From positions 252,017 through 316,016 of the forward strand of contig NNSG01000001.1 of the NCBI GenBank assembly GCA_002256485.1: DNA of 64,000 bases, in the 5' to 3' direction. Position numbers and translations under genes: made by a program. The notes beneath the pieces are model-generated. The model ran no database searches. It was not told the DNA's origin and was given only the letters and a program-made list of their open reading frames with translations. Shown one piece after another: positions 1 to 8,676 of this stretch (positions are counted from its first letter, which is position 1; the number at the start of each line of letters is the position of its first letter). The stretch is from Fidelibacterota bacterium 408169 (GTDB lineage: Bacteria; Fidelibacterota; Marinisomatia; Marinisomatales; TCS55).

Positions 1-685
1 CTTCACCGATAAGGGTATAATCACAAGCTGTTACAAAAAAAGGAATCTGCGCTTGAGATGCTGTTCCGGCAATTTGAATCGCGCCGATTGAATTCCCCGT
101 TTCTGCCAGAATCAGTGACTCCGCATAAAATTTACCCATATATAAACAGGCTGCCGGTTTTTCCCGAACCATAATACCGTTTACTCCGGCAGCATAGGCA
201 AATTGGTCATCGGTTAAATAATGCACCATATCTTCATGAAACATGTCCGGGCGACCTTCCAACATATAGGATTCACGACACGCTTCCCTCGCCGCTTTCA
301 TCACAATAGATCTGGAAACTGGCACATTTAAACTTGTTTCATATCGGGCTGTCATTTTTGAAACATGACCCAAAACAATCACCCCGGCAACTGTTTCCAC
401 TTGGTCCATATCCATAATCCCGGGAACATACAAAACAGGTTTCCCCATTTCTGTAGAACGTCCTACAGCTTCCTCAACTGCTTTTAGACCGGGGATAGGT
501 CGTAAATAAAAATCCTCGCCCCGTTCCGCCATGCGAATATTATAAATCAGCGTGGCTCCGATTCCCATAATTGCAACAAACATCACCAGTCTGTCTTCAT
601 TGAACATTGGGTGCCCGAGGAACCAAAAAATCAGGAACACAAGGGACAAGCCTCCAATGACCATCCAAAATTGTTTATCTTTCAC
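1..685 (-). CDS. DUF6754-like membrane protein, 3' end cut by window edge
   Basis: About 228 residues are visible and the reading frame is open to base 1, so the C-terminus lies outside. Two hydrophobic segments near the start (about residues 7-24 and 33-48) suggest an N-terminal membrane anchor; the rest looks cytoplasmic and includes the stretch LYVPGIMDMDQVETVAGVI. It resembles DUF6754 proteins, which have no known function. I chose the GTG start at 685 because AAGGAG lies six bases upstream; an ATG at 664 is the alternative. It overlaps the preceding 108-residue gene by 11 bases, so the two are probably translationally coupled. It is the last visible gene of the mutL operon. The family assignment is from memory of the sequence type. 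Confidence 0.65.
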   Translation of the reverse strand, partial: MKDKQFWMVIGGLSLVFLIFWFLGHPMFNEDRLVMFVAIMGIGATLIYNIRMAERGEDFYLRPIPGLKAVEEAVGRSTEMGKPVLYVPGIMDMDQVETVAGVIVLGHVSKMTARYETSLNVPVSRSIVMKAAREACRESYMLEGRPDMFHEDMVHYLTDDQFAYAAGVNGIMVREKPAACLYMGKFYAESLILAETGNSIGAIQIAGTASQAQIPFFVTACDYTLIGE

Positions 686-1001
686 GTGGTTCTCCTTCCA
701 CTAAAGAGTCTTCTTTATCCAGACGTTCAACTTCTGATAATAGAAATTCTATAGAATCCGGTTCTTCAAAAAGTTCTGCGGCGCGATAATAGCCGTCTGC
801 TTGTATAAATGCATTTATAATTGGACCAAAAAATACCATGGCATGACTGCCTAACAACGCCAGTGGTTTTGTCATTTCCAGAAAAAATATTGCCGGTGTT
901 ACAAAGCCGGAACTTTGAATACGTTTTGCCAGTCTTGTAATAAATGCCTTGTCTTGATCAGACATTGTAGATTGAATTTCAGTTTTGATTATGGTATCCA
1001 A
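675..1001 (-). CDS. Small conserved hypothetical protein of the mutL operon
   Basis: 108 residues. The centre (PAIFFLEMTKPLALLGSHAM and following) is hydrophobic and could be a membrane-associated helical hairpin; the C-terminal third is acidic and charged. I know of no function. The longest frame starts with TTG at 1001; an ATG at 965 (MSDQDKAF...) gives a 96-residue product, and neither has a strong ribosome site. It sits between the lipoyl-like/KOW-like protein and the DUF6754-like protein and overlaps the latter by 11 bases, so it is probably a partner of that membrane protein. The 165 bases upstream (1002-1166) hold no gene I can see. Confidence 0.6.
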   Translation of the reverse strand: MDTIIKTEIQSTMSDQDKAFITRLAKRIQSSGFVTPAIFFLEMTKPLALLGSHAMVFFGPIINAFIQADGYYRAAELFEEPDSIEFLLSEVERLDKEDSLVEGEPRER

Positions 1002-1166
1002 AATGAATCTATCCCTAATCTTTTACAGGACTGTCCTGTATGAGTGTATTGAAATTGGAAATTAATATTGTATTAATTATTTGAGTCATAAAATAGTTTT
1101 CAGAATAGAAAATTGTTTACCTTAAAATTCTTCGTGAAAGTTCGTGTCATTCGTGGACAGATAAGT

Positions 1167-2294
1167 TTAATCCGTTTCTACCATTTCCAGATTCGCCCGT
1201 GGAATTTCAACATTTTCACCATCAATTTCGATTACTGCCACTCTAACCATCGTTTCTGACTCCATTTTCTTTAATTCAGATGGTAGATTCACGACTTTTC
1301 CCATTCTGCCAAAATATGGAGCACGAATCACACGTACCAGACTCCCTGCCTGAATTCCCTCAGATGCATCTGCATCTTTATGATCGCCCTTTAGCTGATC
1401 TTTAGTTAACGGGATAACAATTTCCGGTCGAATCACGCCGGCTCGTATTTGAGTTGCACCATTTATGGAAGCGAATTTACCATGATGTTCTTTTAATAAA
1501 TCAAAGGTTTGTGATCCCATACGGATTTTTCCATATCCTTCAGTAACGATCAATGATGTTATCAGATCTTCTGAACCAGTAATGGCAACACCTAATGTAT
1601 ACCCAAGAATATCTTCCAAATCAAAATAATTAAAACCGCCCACTACAATGCCTGCAATGTTTAGCTGAATAGCTTTTTTATATGCTTTTAAACTGATAAA
1701 CGAACCACCCACTATAATTTTCCCTGTTAATTCAGTCGTTAGTAATTCTTCAGTAATCTCATCTTCACGGCTGTCCACGATGACTTCTAACTCGCCTCTA
1801 CTCTCTCCACCAATACCGAAAATTCCCTGGATAAATACACCTTCAGATTCAATAACAACACCTTCTTCAGGAATAACCTCTTTTATGGAACCGCTCATAT
1901 ATGCATCAATTTCAACAGGAATGGGCGCTTCTCGAATGACCACTTGTCCTGTTGTATCAGAAATGACTTCTATTGTACCGTCCACCGGCGCTGTCACATT
2001 GGTTTTAAATAATCCAAACAGACCTTTCGTTTCGGCTATCATTTCGCCCTTTTTTACGGCGGTACCTTCTTTTGCAATCATAGCATCATTCACATCTTCA
2101 GCATCTATATTGAGCTGATTTGCCACATTAACCATTTGCACATTTCCGGGTAAATCAGTTTTTGCAACAATATCATCTGGAGTTACGACCTTTCCCTTTT
2201 CAACAGATACAGTCCCTTTTAATGGAAGGCGTCGTTCTTTATCAATTTTTGTTTCGTGTAATACTTTTAGTCCGGGTGTGTATGCGTGTGCCAT
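1167..2294 (-). CDS. Lipoyl-like/KOW-like protein of the mutL operon, function unknown
   Basis: 375 residues, no signal peptide, probably cytoplasmic. Roughly residues 75-130 read like a biotinyl/lipoyl-type or sandwich-hybrid fold (AVKKGEMIAETKGLFGLFK, then TAPVDGTIEVISDTTGQVV), but I see no canonical lysine-bearing MKM or DKA motif, so it may be unmodified. Near the C-terminus, SLVRVIRAPYFGRMGKVVNL has the pattern of a KOW/SH3-like motif. The glycine-rich middle part (KIIVGGSFISLKAYKKAIQ) matches nothing I recognise. It is co-oriented with mutL, 66 bases below an intervening four-helix-bundle gene. Its neighbours suggest a role with the MutL ATPase and the DUF6754 protein, which is inference only. 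Confidence 0.65.
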   Translation of the reverse strand: MAHAYTPGLKVLHETKIDKERRLPLKGTVSVEKGKVVTPDDIVAKTDLPGNVQMVNVANQLNIDAEDVNDAMIAKEGTAVKKGEMIAETKGLFGLFKTNVTAPVDGTIEVISDTTGQVVIREAPIPVEIDAYMSGSIKEVIPEEGVVIESEGVFIQGIFGIGGESRGELEVIVDSREDEITEELLTTELTGKIIVGGSFISLKAYKKAIQLNIAGIVVGGFNYFDLEDILGYTLGVAITGSEDLITSLIVTEGYGKIRMGSQTFDLLKEHHGKFASINGATQIRAGVIRPEIVIPLTKDQLKGDHKDADASEGIQAGSLVRVIRAPYFGRMGKVVNLPSELKKMESETMVRVAVIEIDGENVEIPRANLEMVETD

Positions 2295-2299
2295 AAATT

Positions 2300-2336
2300 G
2301 GATTAGGAGTTAGGATTAGGATTGGGATTAGGATAT
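2300..2336. repeat. GGATTAG short repeat block, left border of four-helix gene
   Basis: Four imperfect GGATTAGGA-type units run in the plus direction. A matching unit in the opposite direction lies at 2781-2797, on the other side of the four-helix-bundle gene, so the pair forms imperfect inverted repeats around it. Confidence 0.7.
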
Positions 2337-2360
2337 ATATCAGTACTTGAGGTTACAAAT

Positions 2361-2774
2361 CTAGCCTTCATCATTAACTCCAGATAAATACTCTACATTT
2401 TCATCACTCACTTTATTTATTACCTTTTGTGAAAGTTTTGTTAGCATTCTAACAATCGATAATAATAATTCTTTCCCCTCAATTACTTCATTTTCATTCA
2501 ATAATTTCTTAATGACAATAACATCGAGACAAGAGGCACTTTCTAATGCAGATGCCCTGGCAATTTCAAAATAACGTTTTCGATCCTTTGGATATGTTTT
2601 TCCATTTCCTTCTGCTGTATTTAATGGTATAGATATTGAAGCTCTATCCAACTGATCTGCAATATTTTTATTTTTCCAAATTCGATTCCAGAGTGGATTC
2701 AGCCATTCAATGAATTGTAGTGAAAATTGATAAACTTCCAATTTCTCATGATTAAAATAAATTTTCTTTTCCAT
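2361..2774 (-). CDS. Four-helix-bundle protein (23S rRNA intervening-sequence protein family)
   Basis: 137 residues. The pattern LEVYQFSLQFIEWL ... IADQLDRASISIPLNTAEG ... KRYFEIARASALESASCLD is typical of the four-helix-bundle family first seen in intervening sequences of 23S rRNA genes. Family members form helical oligomers, some bind nucleic acid, and the cellular role is unclear. The gene starts 11 bases after the mutL stop codon and ends 66 bases before the next operon gene, so it looks inserted into an otherwise compact operon. Inverted GGATTAG-type repeats flank it (2300-2336 and 2781-2797). A mobile or hitch-hiking cassette is the likely explanation, but no transposase is present. Confidence 0.85.
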   Translation of the reverse strand: MEKKIYFNHEKLEVYQFSLQFIEWLNPLWNRIWKNKNIADQLDRASISIPLNTAEGNGKTYPKDRKRYFEIARASALESASCLDVIVIKKLLNENEVIEGKELLLSIVRMLTKLSQKVINKVSDENVEYLSGVNDEG

Positions 2775-2780
2775 CTTCTT

Positions 2781-2797
2781 TATCCTTATTCTAATCC
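2781..2797. repeat. GGATTAG unit, right border of four-helix gene
   Basis: On the minus strand this reads GGATTAGAATAAGGATA, an imperfect inverted copy of the block at 2300-2336. It encodes the last three residues and stop of MutL (GGA TTA GAA TAA), so the repeat overlaps the end of that gene. Confidence 0.6.
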
Positions 2798-4615
2798 TTG
2801 GCCTTCTAAATCCGGATACTCATCTACGGCATCGGACCATTTAGAAAGATCAGAAATCCGTTGTTTCGGATCAGATGGAATTTCCATAGGTCGCCCGCGT
2901 CCATCAAAAATAATTCCCACAACTCCGCCATAAATTGTGGTTTCAATCAGTTCATTCTTCCCTGCGCCAATATCCATTCCTTTTCCAGGTGTAAGTGTAG
3001 CTTTTACAGGCTCGTATGGAACTTCAATTCTGATAATATCACCGTATTTAATTTCATGTTTTTGAATATCACCGTTTGGCAATTTTAATTCTGCCATCAA
3101 AACGGTTGCGCCCGGCTTAGCATTTCCAACAGGGGCAAGACACGTACCTAAACGGATCAGGCAGTCTTTTTCAAAAACTTCTATAGCTGCATTCCGGGCG
3201 TCTTCTGCCAATTCTTCTTTTTCGATATTCGCCATAACACCAAGCTGGGGCATCATAAAAATTGAATCCACCGCTAATTGAGTAATTCCTTCAGGGAGAA
3301 AACTATCGATTAGCATTCTTGCGGATTGTTCACGTCGTGGAGCATGAGATAAAACGCCTCCAGATCCAACCATTAAATCTAATTCCATCATATCTACTAA
3401 TGATTCGCCGGAATCCGTTTGTTCAAAAGCATCGGATATAGTCCGCTCTTTTTGGACGCCCTTCAGATTTACTGCAAATGACTTATGCTGGATAAAGGAC
3501 AAACGCAATGCTTCCCGTGCAATTGCTTGCTCAATAACCAATTCTTCCAGACTTTGAGGAACTGTAGTTGGTCGAATCATTTTATTCCCTATACGATTCG
3601 TTAATTCCTTTTCATCAATATCAAACGGCACCCAGCGTAATACATTTTTTAAGCCGGATTCAGCAAGCACATTGCAAATAGAGTAGCTCATACCCAGATT
3701 AGCACTAACGGTTCGATTAAATTGTTTTTGGAATACGGAAAAAATATCAGTCGTTGCTCCGCCAATATCAACACCGACGACGGAAATATTTTCCTTTTCA
3801 GCTACCATTTCAATTAAGGCTCCAACAGCACCTGGTGTTGGCATAATGGGAGCATCAGTCCAAGACATGAGCTTTTTATAACCGGGAGCCTGCTGCATAA
3901 CGTGCTCCATAAAAAGATCGTGAATTTTATCCCGGGATGGTTTCAAGTTTTCCATCTCTAATACGGGACGTATATTTTCAGTCAAATCAAGATCGGTAAT
4001 TTCACCAAGTGTTTCTTCGATTTTATCTGCTGCGTTTTTATTTCCGGCATAAATAACCGGTAATTTGTAATTTTGACCTAATCTTGGTTTTGGATTTGCT
4101 GCAGCTAAAATTTCTGCAAGCTCAACCACGTGTTTGGTGGTTCCGCCGTCAATCCCTCCGGAAAGTAAAATCATATCGGGACGTAGCTGGCGAATTCGTG
4201 TAATTTTTTCATGTGGTTTTCGACCATCATTGGATGCCAATACATCCATAACTATAGAACCAGCACCAAGAGCAGCACGTTCAGCAGATTCGCCTGTCAT
4301 GCCTTTCACTACACCAGCAACCATCATCTGCAATCCGCCACCAGCTGAACTTGTGGAAATATAAATATCTACACCTTCCTCATCATTTCGAGGTGTAATT
4401 ATATTATCGCCGTCTAACAATTTACGTCCGGCTAATTCCTCCACTTCCATGACGGCGTTTAAAACACCTTTAGTCACATCTTCAAAAGGTGCTTCTACAG
4501 TCGTAGGTGCTTCACCTCTGACAGAAAGGCGATATTCGCCATCAATTTTTTCTATCAGAATCGCTTTGGTCGTTGTACTACCGCAATCTGTGGCGAGTAT
4601 TGATCTTAATTCCAT
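2786..4615 (-). CDS. MutL-family ASKHA ATPase (glutamate mutase L-like)
   Basis: 609 residues. Two ASKHA phosphate-binding motifs are visible: DCGSTTTK at residues 10-17 and DIGGATTD at 283-290, plus a glycine-rich LLSGGIDGG at about 150-158. This is the layout of the glutamate mutase MutL family, which sits beside adenosylcobalamin-dependent mutases in clostridia and is thought to act as a reactivating or chaperone-like ATPase. No mutase subunit (GlmE/GlmS or MutS/MutE) occurs in this window. The gene begins 33 bases below cdsA. Its stop codon lies inside the repeat that borders the inserted four-helix gene, so its last residues may have been changed by that insertion. The true substrate here is unknown. 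Confidence 0.88.
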   Translation of the reverse strand: MELRSILATDCGSTTTKAILIEKIDGEYRLSVRGEAPTTVEAPFEDVTKGVLNAVMEVEELAGRKLLDGDNIITPRNDEEGVDIYISTSSAGGGLQMMVAGVVKGMTGESAERAALGAGSIVMDVLASNDGRKPHEKITRIRQLRPDMILLSGGIDGGTTKHVVELAEILAAANPKPRLGQNYKLPVIYAGNKNAADKIEETLGEITDLDLTENIRPVLEMENLKPSRDKIHDLFMEHVMQQAPGYKKLMSWTDAPIMPTPGAVGALIEMVAEKENISVVGVDIGGATTDIFSVFQKQFNRTVSANLGMSYSICNVLAESGLKNVLRWVPFDIDEKELTNRIGNKMIRPTTVPQSLEELVIEQAIAREALRLSFIQHKSFAVNLKGVQKERTISDAFEQTDSGESLVDMMELDLMVGSGGVLSHAPRREQSARMLIDSFLPEGITQLAVDSIFMMPQLGVMANIEKEELAEDARNAAIEVFEKDCLIRLGTCLAPVGNAKPGATVLMAELKLPNGDIQKHEIKYGDIIRIEVPYEPVKATLTPGKGMDIGAGKNELIETTIYGGVVGIIFDGRGRPMEIPSDPKQRISDLSKWSDAVDEYPDLEGQGLE

Positions 4616-4648
4616 AGGGATTATTTTATATAATTGTAATTATTTAAA

Positions 4649-5464
4649 CTAAAACAGCAAATAAAAATAGGTTAAAGGAGCAGCGAGAATCAAGGAATCA
4701 AAGCGGTCTAATACTCCGCCATGTCCCAATAGAAATGCACCAGAATCTTTCACACCTGCATCTCGTTTAAATAATGATTCAATAAAATCTCCTAGTTGTC
4801 CAAATACACCGGAAATGATCGAAAAAACGATAACATCTTGAAATGTGAAATCAGTAGACGGTAAATGGAAATACGCCAAAACATTAAAGAAAATTAAAAC
4901 ACTGAAAAATCCCGCTATACTTCCTACCCATGATTTTTTCGGACTTACGCGTGGGAATATCTTTTTCTTCCCCCATTTCATTCCAAAACCAAATGCAGCA
5001 GAATCACAGAGCCAAATGGAAAGAAATACTGCAAAAGTATAATATGATCCATATGTCATATCTATTTGGCGAAGAGCAATTAATGTACCTAATAACAAAG
5101 GGATATATACAATGCCAAAGATAGTATATGCTACGTTTGCGGCCGGGTTTACTTTTTGACTGAATAATTCAAACAGTAATACAAGAATGATAAACGAAAT
5201 TGCCAATTGAATAAAAGCAAGCATATTCAAATAAGGATCTGTATAATAAAACCAAATAAAGAATGCAGACCCAACTACACCCATGGGTAATGATGCATAG
5301 ATTCCTTTGGTACGATATAGGCTGTAAAATTCTTTTAATGCCAATACGATGACAACTGTCATTAAAAGAGAAAAATAAATGTCCCCCAACCATATAATTA
5401 ATAAGATACCGGGAATGCCCAGAGCGTTTACGAGTGTTCTTCCTTTTGGTGAAATATCAGACAT
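4649..5464 (-). CDS. cdsA: Phosphatidate cytidylyltransferase
   Basis: 271 residues, with several membrane segments. It makes CDP-diacylglycerol from CTP and phosphatidate, the branch point to phosphatidylglycerol and phosphatidylethanolamine. The C-terminal CDP-alcohol signature is clear: CDSAAFGFGMKWGKKKIFPR, SPKKSWVGSIAG, then GQLGDFIESLFKRDAGVKDS and GHGGVLDRFDS with its catalytic aspartates. Length is normal. It lies 67 bases below the lipid kinase gene and 33 bases above mutL, so it is the phospholipid member of a longer leftward transcription unit. Confidence 0.95.
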   Translation of the reverse strand: MSDISPKGRTLVNALGIPGILLIIWLGDIYFSLLMTVVIVLALKEFYSLYRTKGIYASLPMGVVGSAFFIWFYYTDPYLNMLAFIQLAISFIILVLLFELFSQKVNPAANVAYTIFGIVYIPLLLGTLIALRQIDMTYGSYYTFAVFLSIWLCDSAAFGFGMKWGKKKIFPRVSPKKSWVGSIAGFFSVLIFFNVLAYFHLPSTDFTFQDVIVFSIISGVFGQLGDFIESLFKRDAGVKDSGAFLLGHGGVLDRFDSLILAAPLTYFYLLF

Positions 5465-5531
5465 TAAACGGTAAAAATAAGGTTGGAAAGATAATGAAAA
5501 TTAAAGGTGCTCTCCAACGAAGAATCAGCTA

Positions 5532-6419
5532 TCAAACCAATACATCTATCGCAGAAGGTAACACTTCCACATCAATGGGTGTGTTGCCAATCATTTCACC
5601 GTCGATATTCAAAACATTTTCTTCTTTTGGAATAACAGAAAACGTTCTTACCTGATGGTATTCCACAATAGGATCAGCAATATGTTTTCCGGAAAAAACT
5701 TTTGGAAACATTTTGAACAGTTTCCATCGGCTGGCTTTGTGTACAACGATTAAATCAATATAGCCGTCATTCAATTGTGCCAATGGAGCCATCTTCATTC
5801 CCTTACCGGTATGAATCGTATTGCATCCCAAAATAAATCCAAAGTCACCAACAGTTCTATTTCCTTCAATTACTAATGTGGCAAGGCGTTCACGAAAAGC
5901 AACGATTTCGATTAAAGATGCCACATTATATCTTTGTTCACCAAACCAACGCATTTTTTCAGCTAGGATATTGATTTCGGTTGGCATTCCCCAACCAACG
6001 ATATTGAACGCATAAAGCGTTTCTCCATTGGCATTCACTTTAGAAATATCAATGGGGCGCTTACGGTTCGTAATAATCCGTTTAACAGCCATAACCGGGT
6101 CAAGGCAATCCAAATCATGCATAAAAGAATTTCCTGTTCCACCAGTTACAAGACCAATAGGTAGTTTTTGGCCATCCATCCTGTTCATCAGTCCATTGAT
6201 GATTTCATGCATAGTTCCGTCTCCACCAATCGCGCAAAAACCATCATAACCATCAAAATCCAGAGTACGAGCCATATTCCTTGCATGTCCAGCATATTCT
6301 GTTTCAAGGATGGTTAATTCAGCATCGGCGCCTTCAAATATAGGCTTAACCTGTTCTAAAATTCCAAGCCCCTTTTTGACACCTCCGTGAGGGTTAACAA
6401 CTAAATAATATTTTGACAT
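5532..6419 (-). CDS. Diacylglycerol/sphingosine-type lipid kinase (YegS/DagK family)
   Basis: 295 residues, cytosolic or peripheral at the membrane. The nucleotide-binding motif GGDGTMHEIINGLM occurs at about residues 63-76 and the substrate-side motif VTGGTGNSFMHDLD at about 94-107. These place it in the DAGK catalytic-domain family, which phosphorylates diacylglycerol or related lipids with ATP. The second beta-sandwich domain is complete (GKGMKMAPLAQLNDGYIDLI). It sits directly upstream of cdsA, which uses phosphatidate, the product of diacylglycerol kinases, so recycling of diacylglycerol into phospholipid is a reasonable inference. The exact lipid substrate cannot be read from sequence. 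Confidence 0.88.
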   Translation of the reverse strand: MSKYYLVVNPHGGVKKGLGILEQVKPIFEGADAELTILETEYAGHARNMARTLDFDGYDGFCAIGGDGTMHEIINGLMNRMDGQKLPIGLVTGGTGNSFMHDLDCLDPVMAVKRIITNRKRPIDISKVNANGETLYAFNIVGWGMPTEINILAEKMRWFGEQRYNVASLIEIVAFRERLATLVIEGNRTVGDFGFILGCNTIHTGKGMKMAPLAQLNDGYIDLIVVHKASRWKLFKMFPKVFSGKHIADPIVEYHQVRTFSVIPKEENVLNIDGEMIGNTPIDVEVLPSAIDVLV

Positions 6420-6461
6420 AATGATCTACTTTTTTAGTTTTTACCAATGTTTTTGGACTGC

Positions 6462-6476
6462 ATTGACACTGTCAAT
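6462..6476. promoter_or_regulatory. 15-bp palindrome and TTGACA upstream of the lipid kinase gene
   Basis: ATTGACACTGTCAAT is a perfect 7-bp palindrome about a single central base, in the 99-base gap upstream of the kinase start at 6419. Each arm contains TTGACA, which could serve as a -35 box, although I see no convincing -10 at the right distance. It may be an operator for a dimeric regulator or only a chance palindrome. Confidence 0.3.
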
Positions 6477-6518
6477 TCATACATTAACACGGTTGATGCA
6501 TACCATACCATTCCACCA

Positions 6519-6974
6519 TTAACCATCTTTATGCTTCATGTATTTATTATCACCAAATTCAATTATCTCAATTTTCACTTTGGTTGTACCCTGAACAAGA
6601 AAATCAAGTTTTTTAGCGGCACCATATGAACAATCCAAAATTCTTCCGGCAACGTACGGACCCCGGTCATTGATACGCAATATGATTGATTTATCATTTT
6701 CCATATTAGTTACACGGGCGATTGTATTCAAAGGAAGAGTTTTGTGTGCAGCCGTTACTCCATACATGTCATAGACTTCGCCATTAGCAGTGAGTTTTCC
6801 ATGGAAATCATCCGCATAAAATGAACTTACGCCATACAAAACTTTCGCATGTTTTCCTTTTGTAGCCAGTGGAATATGGCCTGTTTTTCTTGGAAGATTA
6901 TTTCCGGTTCGATATCGTGGTGAATTTGAGCACGAAATAAATAATAATGATAAAATCAGTACCCAACTAACCAT
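6519..6974 (-). CDS. rlpA: RlpA-family lipoprotein (double-psi beta-barrel)
   Basis: 151 residues. A lipoprotein signal peptide ends at FISCSN, so the mature protein would be lipid-anchored through Cys15. The double-psi beta-barrel is evident from YGVSSFYADDFHGKLTANGE, THKTLPLNT-like AAHKTLPLNTIARVTN and LRINDRGPYVAGRILD, where the final aspartate of the DRGP block belongs to the known catalytic region. RlpA proteins cleave or bind denuded septal glycan. There is no C-terminal SPOR domain, so the protein is a short form. It overlaps pyrD by 8 bases, which suggests translational coupling rather than functional relation. Confidence 0.9.
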   Translation of the reverse strand: MVSWVLILSLLFISCSNSPRYRTGNNLPRKTGHIPLATKGKHAKVLYGVSSFYADDFHGKLTANGEVYDMYGVTAAHKTLPLNTIARVTNMENDKSIILRINDRGPYVAGRILDCSYGAAKKLDFLVQGTTKVKIEIIEFGDNKYMKHKDG

Positions 6975-7887
6975 GTGTTTTTACTCTTCCAATTAAACTA
7001 CTAATTGAATCAATATGTTTTTCATTTAGATAATTATTTAAGTCATGTAGGATTATTTCTGTAATTCCGGGGTTGCGAAAATTTGCAGTGCCAACCTGAA
7101 CCGAACATGAACCCGCCAGAAAATACTCAATAACATCATCACTATTAACAATACCGCCAATTCCGATAATGGGAATATTTACTCTATGATACACTTTATG
7201 CACACAGGCTAAACCAACTGGTTTGATCGCCGGACCGGACAGTCCACCAAATGTAGTATAAATGTTGCTAAATTGTGATGAATGATTAATGCTCATTCCC
7301 ACAACAGTATTGATAGCAGAAACAGCATCTGCGCCTCCATTTTCAGATGAGATGGCAATTGCAGATATATCCGTTACATTGGGGCTCAATTTCATTATCA
7401 GTAACCGATCGGTTAGTTTACGCAATTCACTTGTCAATTTTTCAGTCATATCACAATCCACACCGAATTCCATGCCTCCCTCTTTCACATTGGGACATGA
7501 TATATTTATTTCATAACCAACAATGTTTGATGAAACATCTTCTACTTTTTTCATTACATCAATGTATTCCCTCATGGATGAGCCTGCGATATTCATAATG
7601 ATAGGTGTATCCATGTTTTCATACACTGGAAGCATGTCGCTGATATATTTTTCCACACCAATATTTGCCAAACCAATTGAATTGATCATTCCGGAATGGG
7701 TCTCAACTATTCTGGGCGGCGGATTTCCTTCTCGTGGATTTAATGTAATGGATTTTGTGACAATGGCTCCAAGTTTAGATACATCAACCAACTCCGGGTT
7801 TTCCGTTCCGTAACCAAATGTTCCTGAAGCAACAAAAATCGGGTTTTTAAATATGGTATTACTGATTTTTACAGACAGATCAGCCAA
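6967..7887 (-). CDS. pyrD: Dihydroorotate dehydrogenase, class 1B catalytic subunit
   Basis: 306 residues, a flavin TIM barrel that oxidises dihydroorotate to orotate in pyrimidine synthesis. The FMN and substrate motifs are clear: SGTFGYGTE, TLNPREGNPPPRI, NSIGLANIG and NISCPNVKEGG with the catalytic cysteine. C-terminal phosphate-binding segments are GIGGIVNSDDVIEYF and VGTANF. Class 1B enzymes need the PyrK iron-sulfur flavoprotein, and pyrK overlaps by 8 bases immediately upstream. The quinone-linked class 2 membrane extension is absent. The product should therefore be cytosolic and NAD-linked. Confidence 0.96.
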   Translation of the reverse strand: MADLSVKISNTIFKNPIFVASGTFGYGTENPELVDVSKLGAIVTKSITLNPREGNPPPRIVETHSGMINSIGLANIGVEKYISDMLPVYENMDTPIIMNIAGSSMREYIDVMKKVEDVSSNIVGYEINISCPNVKEGGMEFGVDCDMTEKLTSELRKLTDRLLIMKLSPNVTDISAIAISSENGGADAVSAINTVVGMSINHSSQFSNIYTTFGGLSGPAIKPVGLACVHKVYHRVNIPIIGIGGIVNSDDVIEYFLAGSCSVQVGTANFRNPGITEIILHDLNNYLNEKHIDSISSLIGRVKTHG

Positions 7888-8659
7888 AAGTTACCTCACT
7901 GTTTTTGTATACTGGCCCATCTAAGCAGACCAATGAATACTTTTCATGATAACTATGTTCCTGTACGTGACCATTTTGCCTTTCGATAACACAGCCTTGA
8001 CACAATCCAACACCACAACCCATATAGCTTTCAACCGAAAGTTGAATGCGGATATTTTTATTCGCAGCATGCTTCTGCAAAACATGAAGCATCGGTTCGG
8101 GACCGCACGCATAGATGATAGAATTTTCGTGCAAAACAATTTCATCCATAGCTTTCATAACATTGCCGGCAATTCCCAATGAACCATCGTCTGTGGTTAA
8201 ATAGATATTATTTTTTGGGTCATGTTTCATAAAATGTTCAGATGCTGTTTTGGCACCAATGATCATAAAAGGATTTCTGCATGATTCATACACATTTAAA
8301 ATAGGCGCAAGTCCTACACCACCGCCAATCAAAATCGGTTCAACGTCTTTATTGTCCCACTCAGTAAATACATTTCCCAAAGGACCTAAAATATTTATCG
8401 TATCACCGGAATTTTTCCGGGATAATTGATCTGTTATATCACCGAATATTTTGTATATAATTTCTACATTATTCCCATTTACGGATGCAATGCTCATTGG
8501 GCGGCGGATTGGATGTTCCCAATTATTATTAGGCAAAATATTTATAAATTGCCCCGGTCCCATATATGCTGCTGCAATTTTTGGAGCATTCATGGACATC
8601 CGCCATAAATTCATGGCAATTTCTTTATTTGATGAAATCGTTACATTTTCAATATTCAA
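7880..8659 (-). CDS. pyrK: Dihydroorotate dehydrogenase electron-transfer subunit
   Basis: 259 residues. An N-terminal FAD-binding barrel contains RRPMSIASVNG, and a nucleotide-binding domain contains GGGVGLAPILNVYE. The C-terminal [2Fe-2S] site is visible as CGVGLCQGC followed by a later cysteine at SLVCLDGPVY. PyrK passes electrons from PyrD-bound FMN through FAD and the cluster to NAD+. It overlaps pyrD by 8 bases and lies 17 bases below a TPR lipoprotein gene. Other pyrimidine genes are not in the window. Confidence 0.95.
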   Translation of the reverse strand: MNIENVTISSNKEIAMNLWRMSMNAPKIAAAYMGPGQFINILPNNNWEHPIRRPMSIASVNGNNVEIIYKIFGDITDQLSRKNSGDTINILGPLGNVFTEWDNKDVEPILIGGGVGLAPILNVYESCRNPFMIIGAKTASEHFMKHDPKNNIYLTTDDGSLGIAGNVMKAMDEIVLHENSIIYACGPEPMLHVLQKHAANKNIRIQLSVESYMGCGVGLCQGCVIERQNGHVQEHSYHEKYSLVCLDGPVYKNSEVTFG

Positions 8660-8676
8660 GAGAATCCAATATTGTT

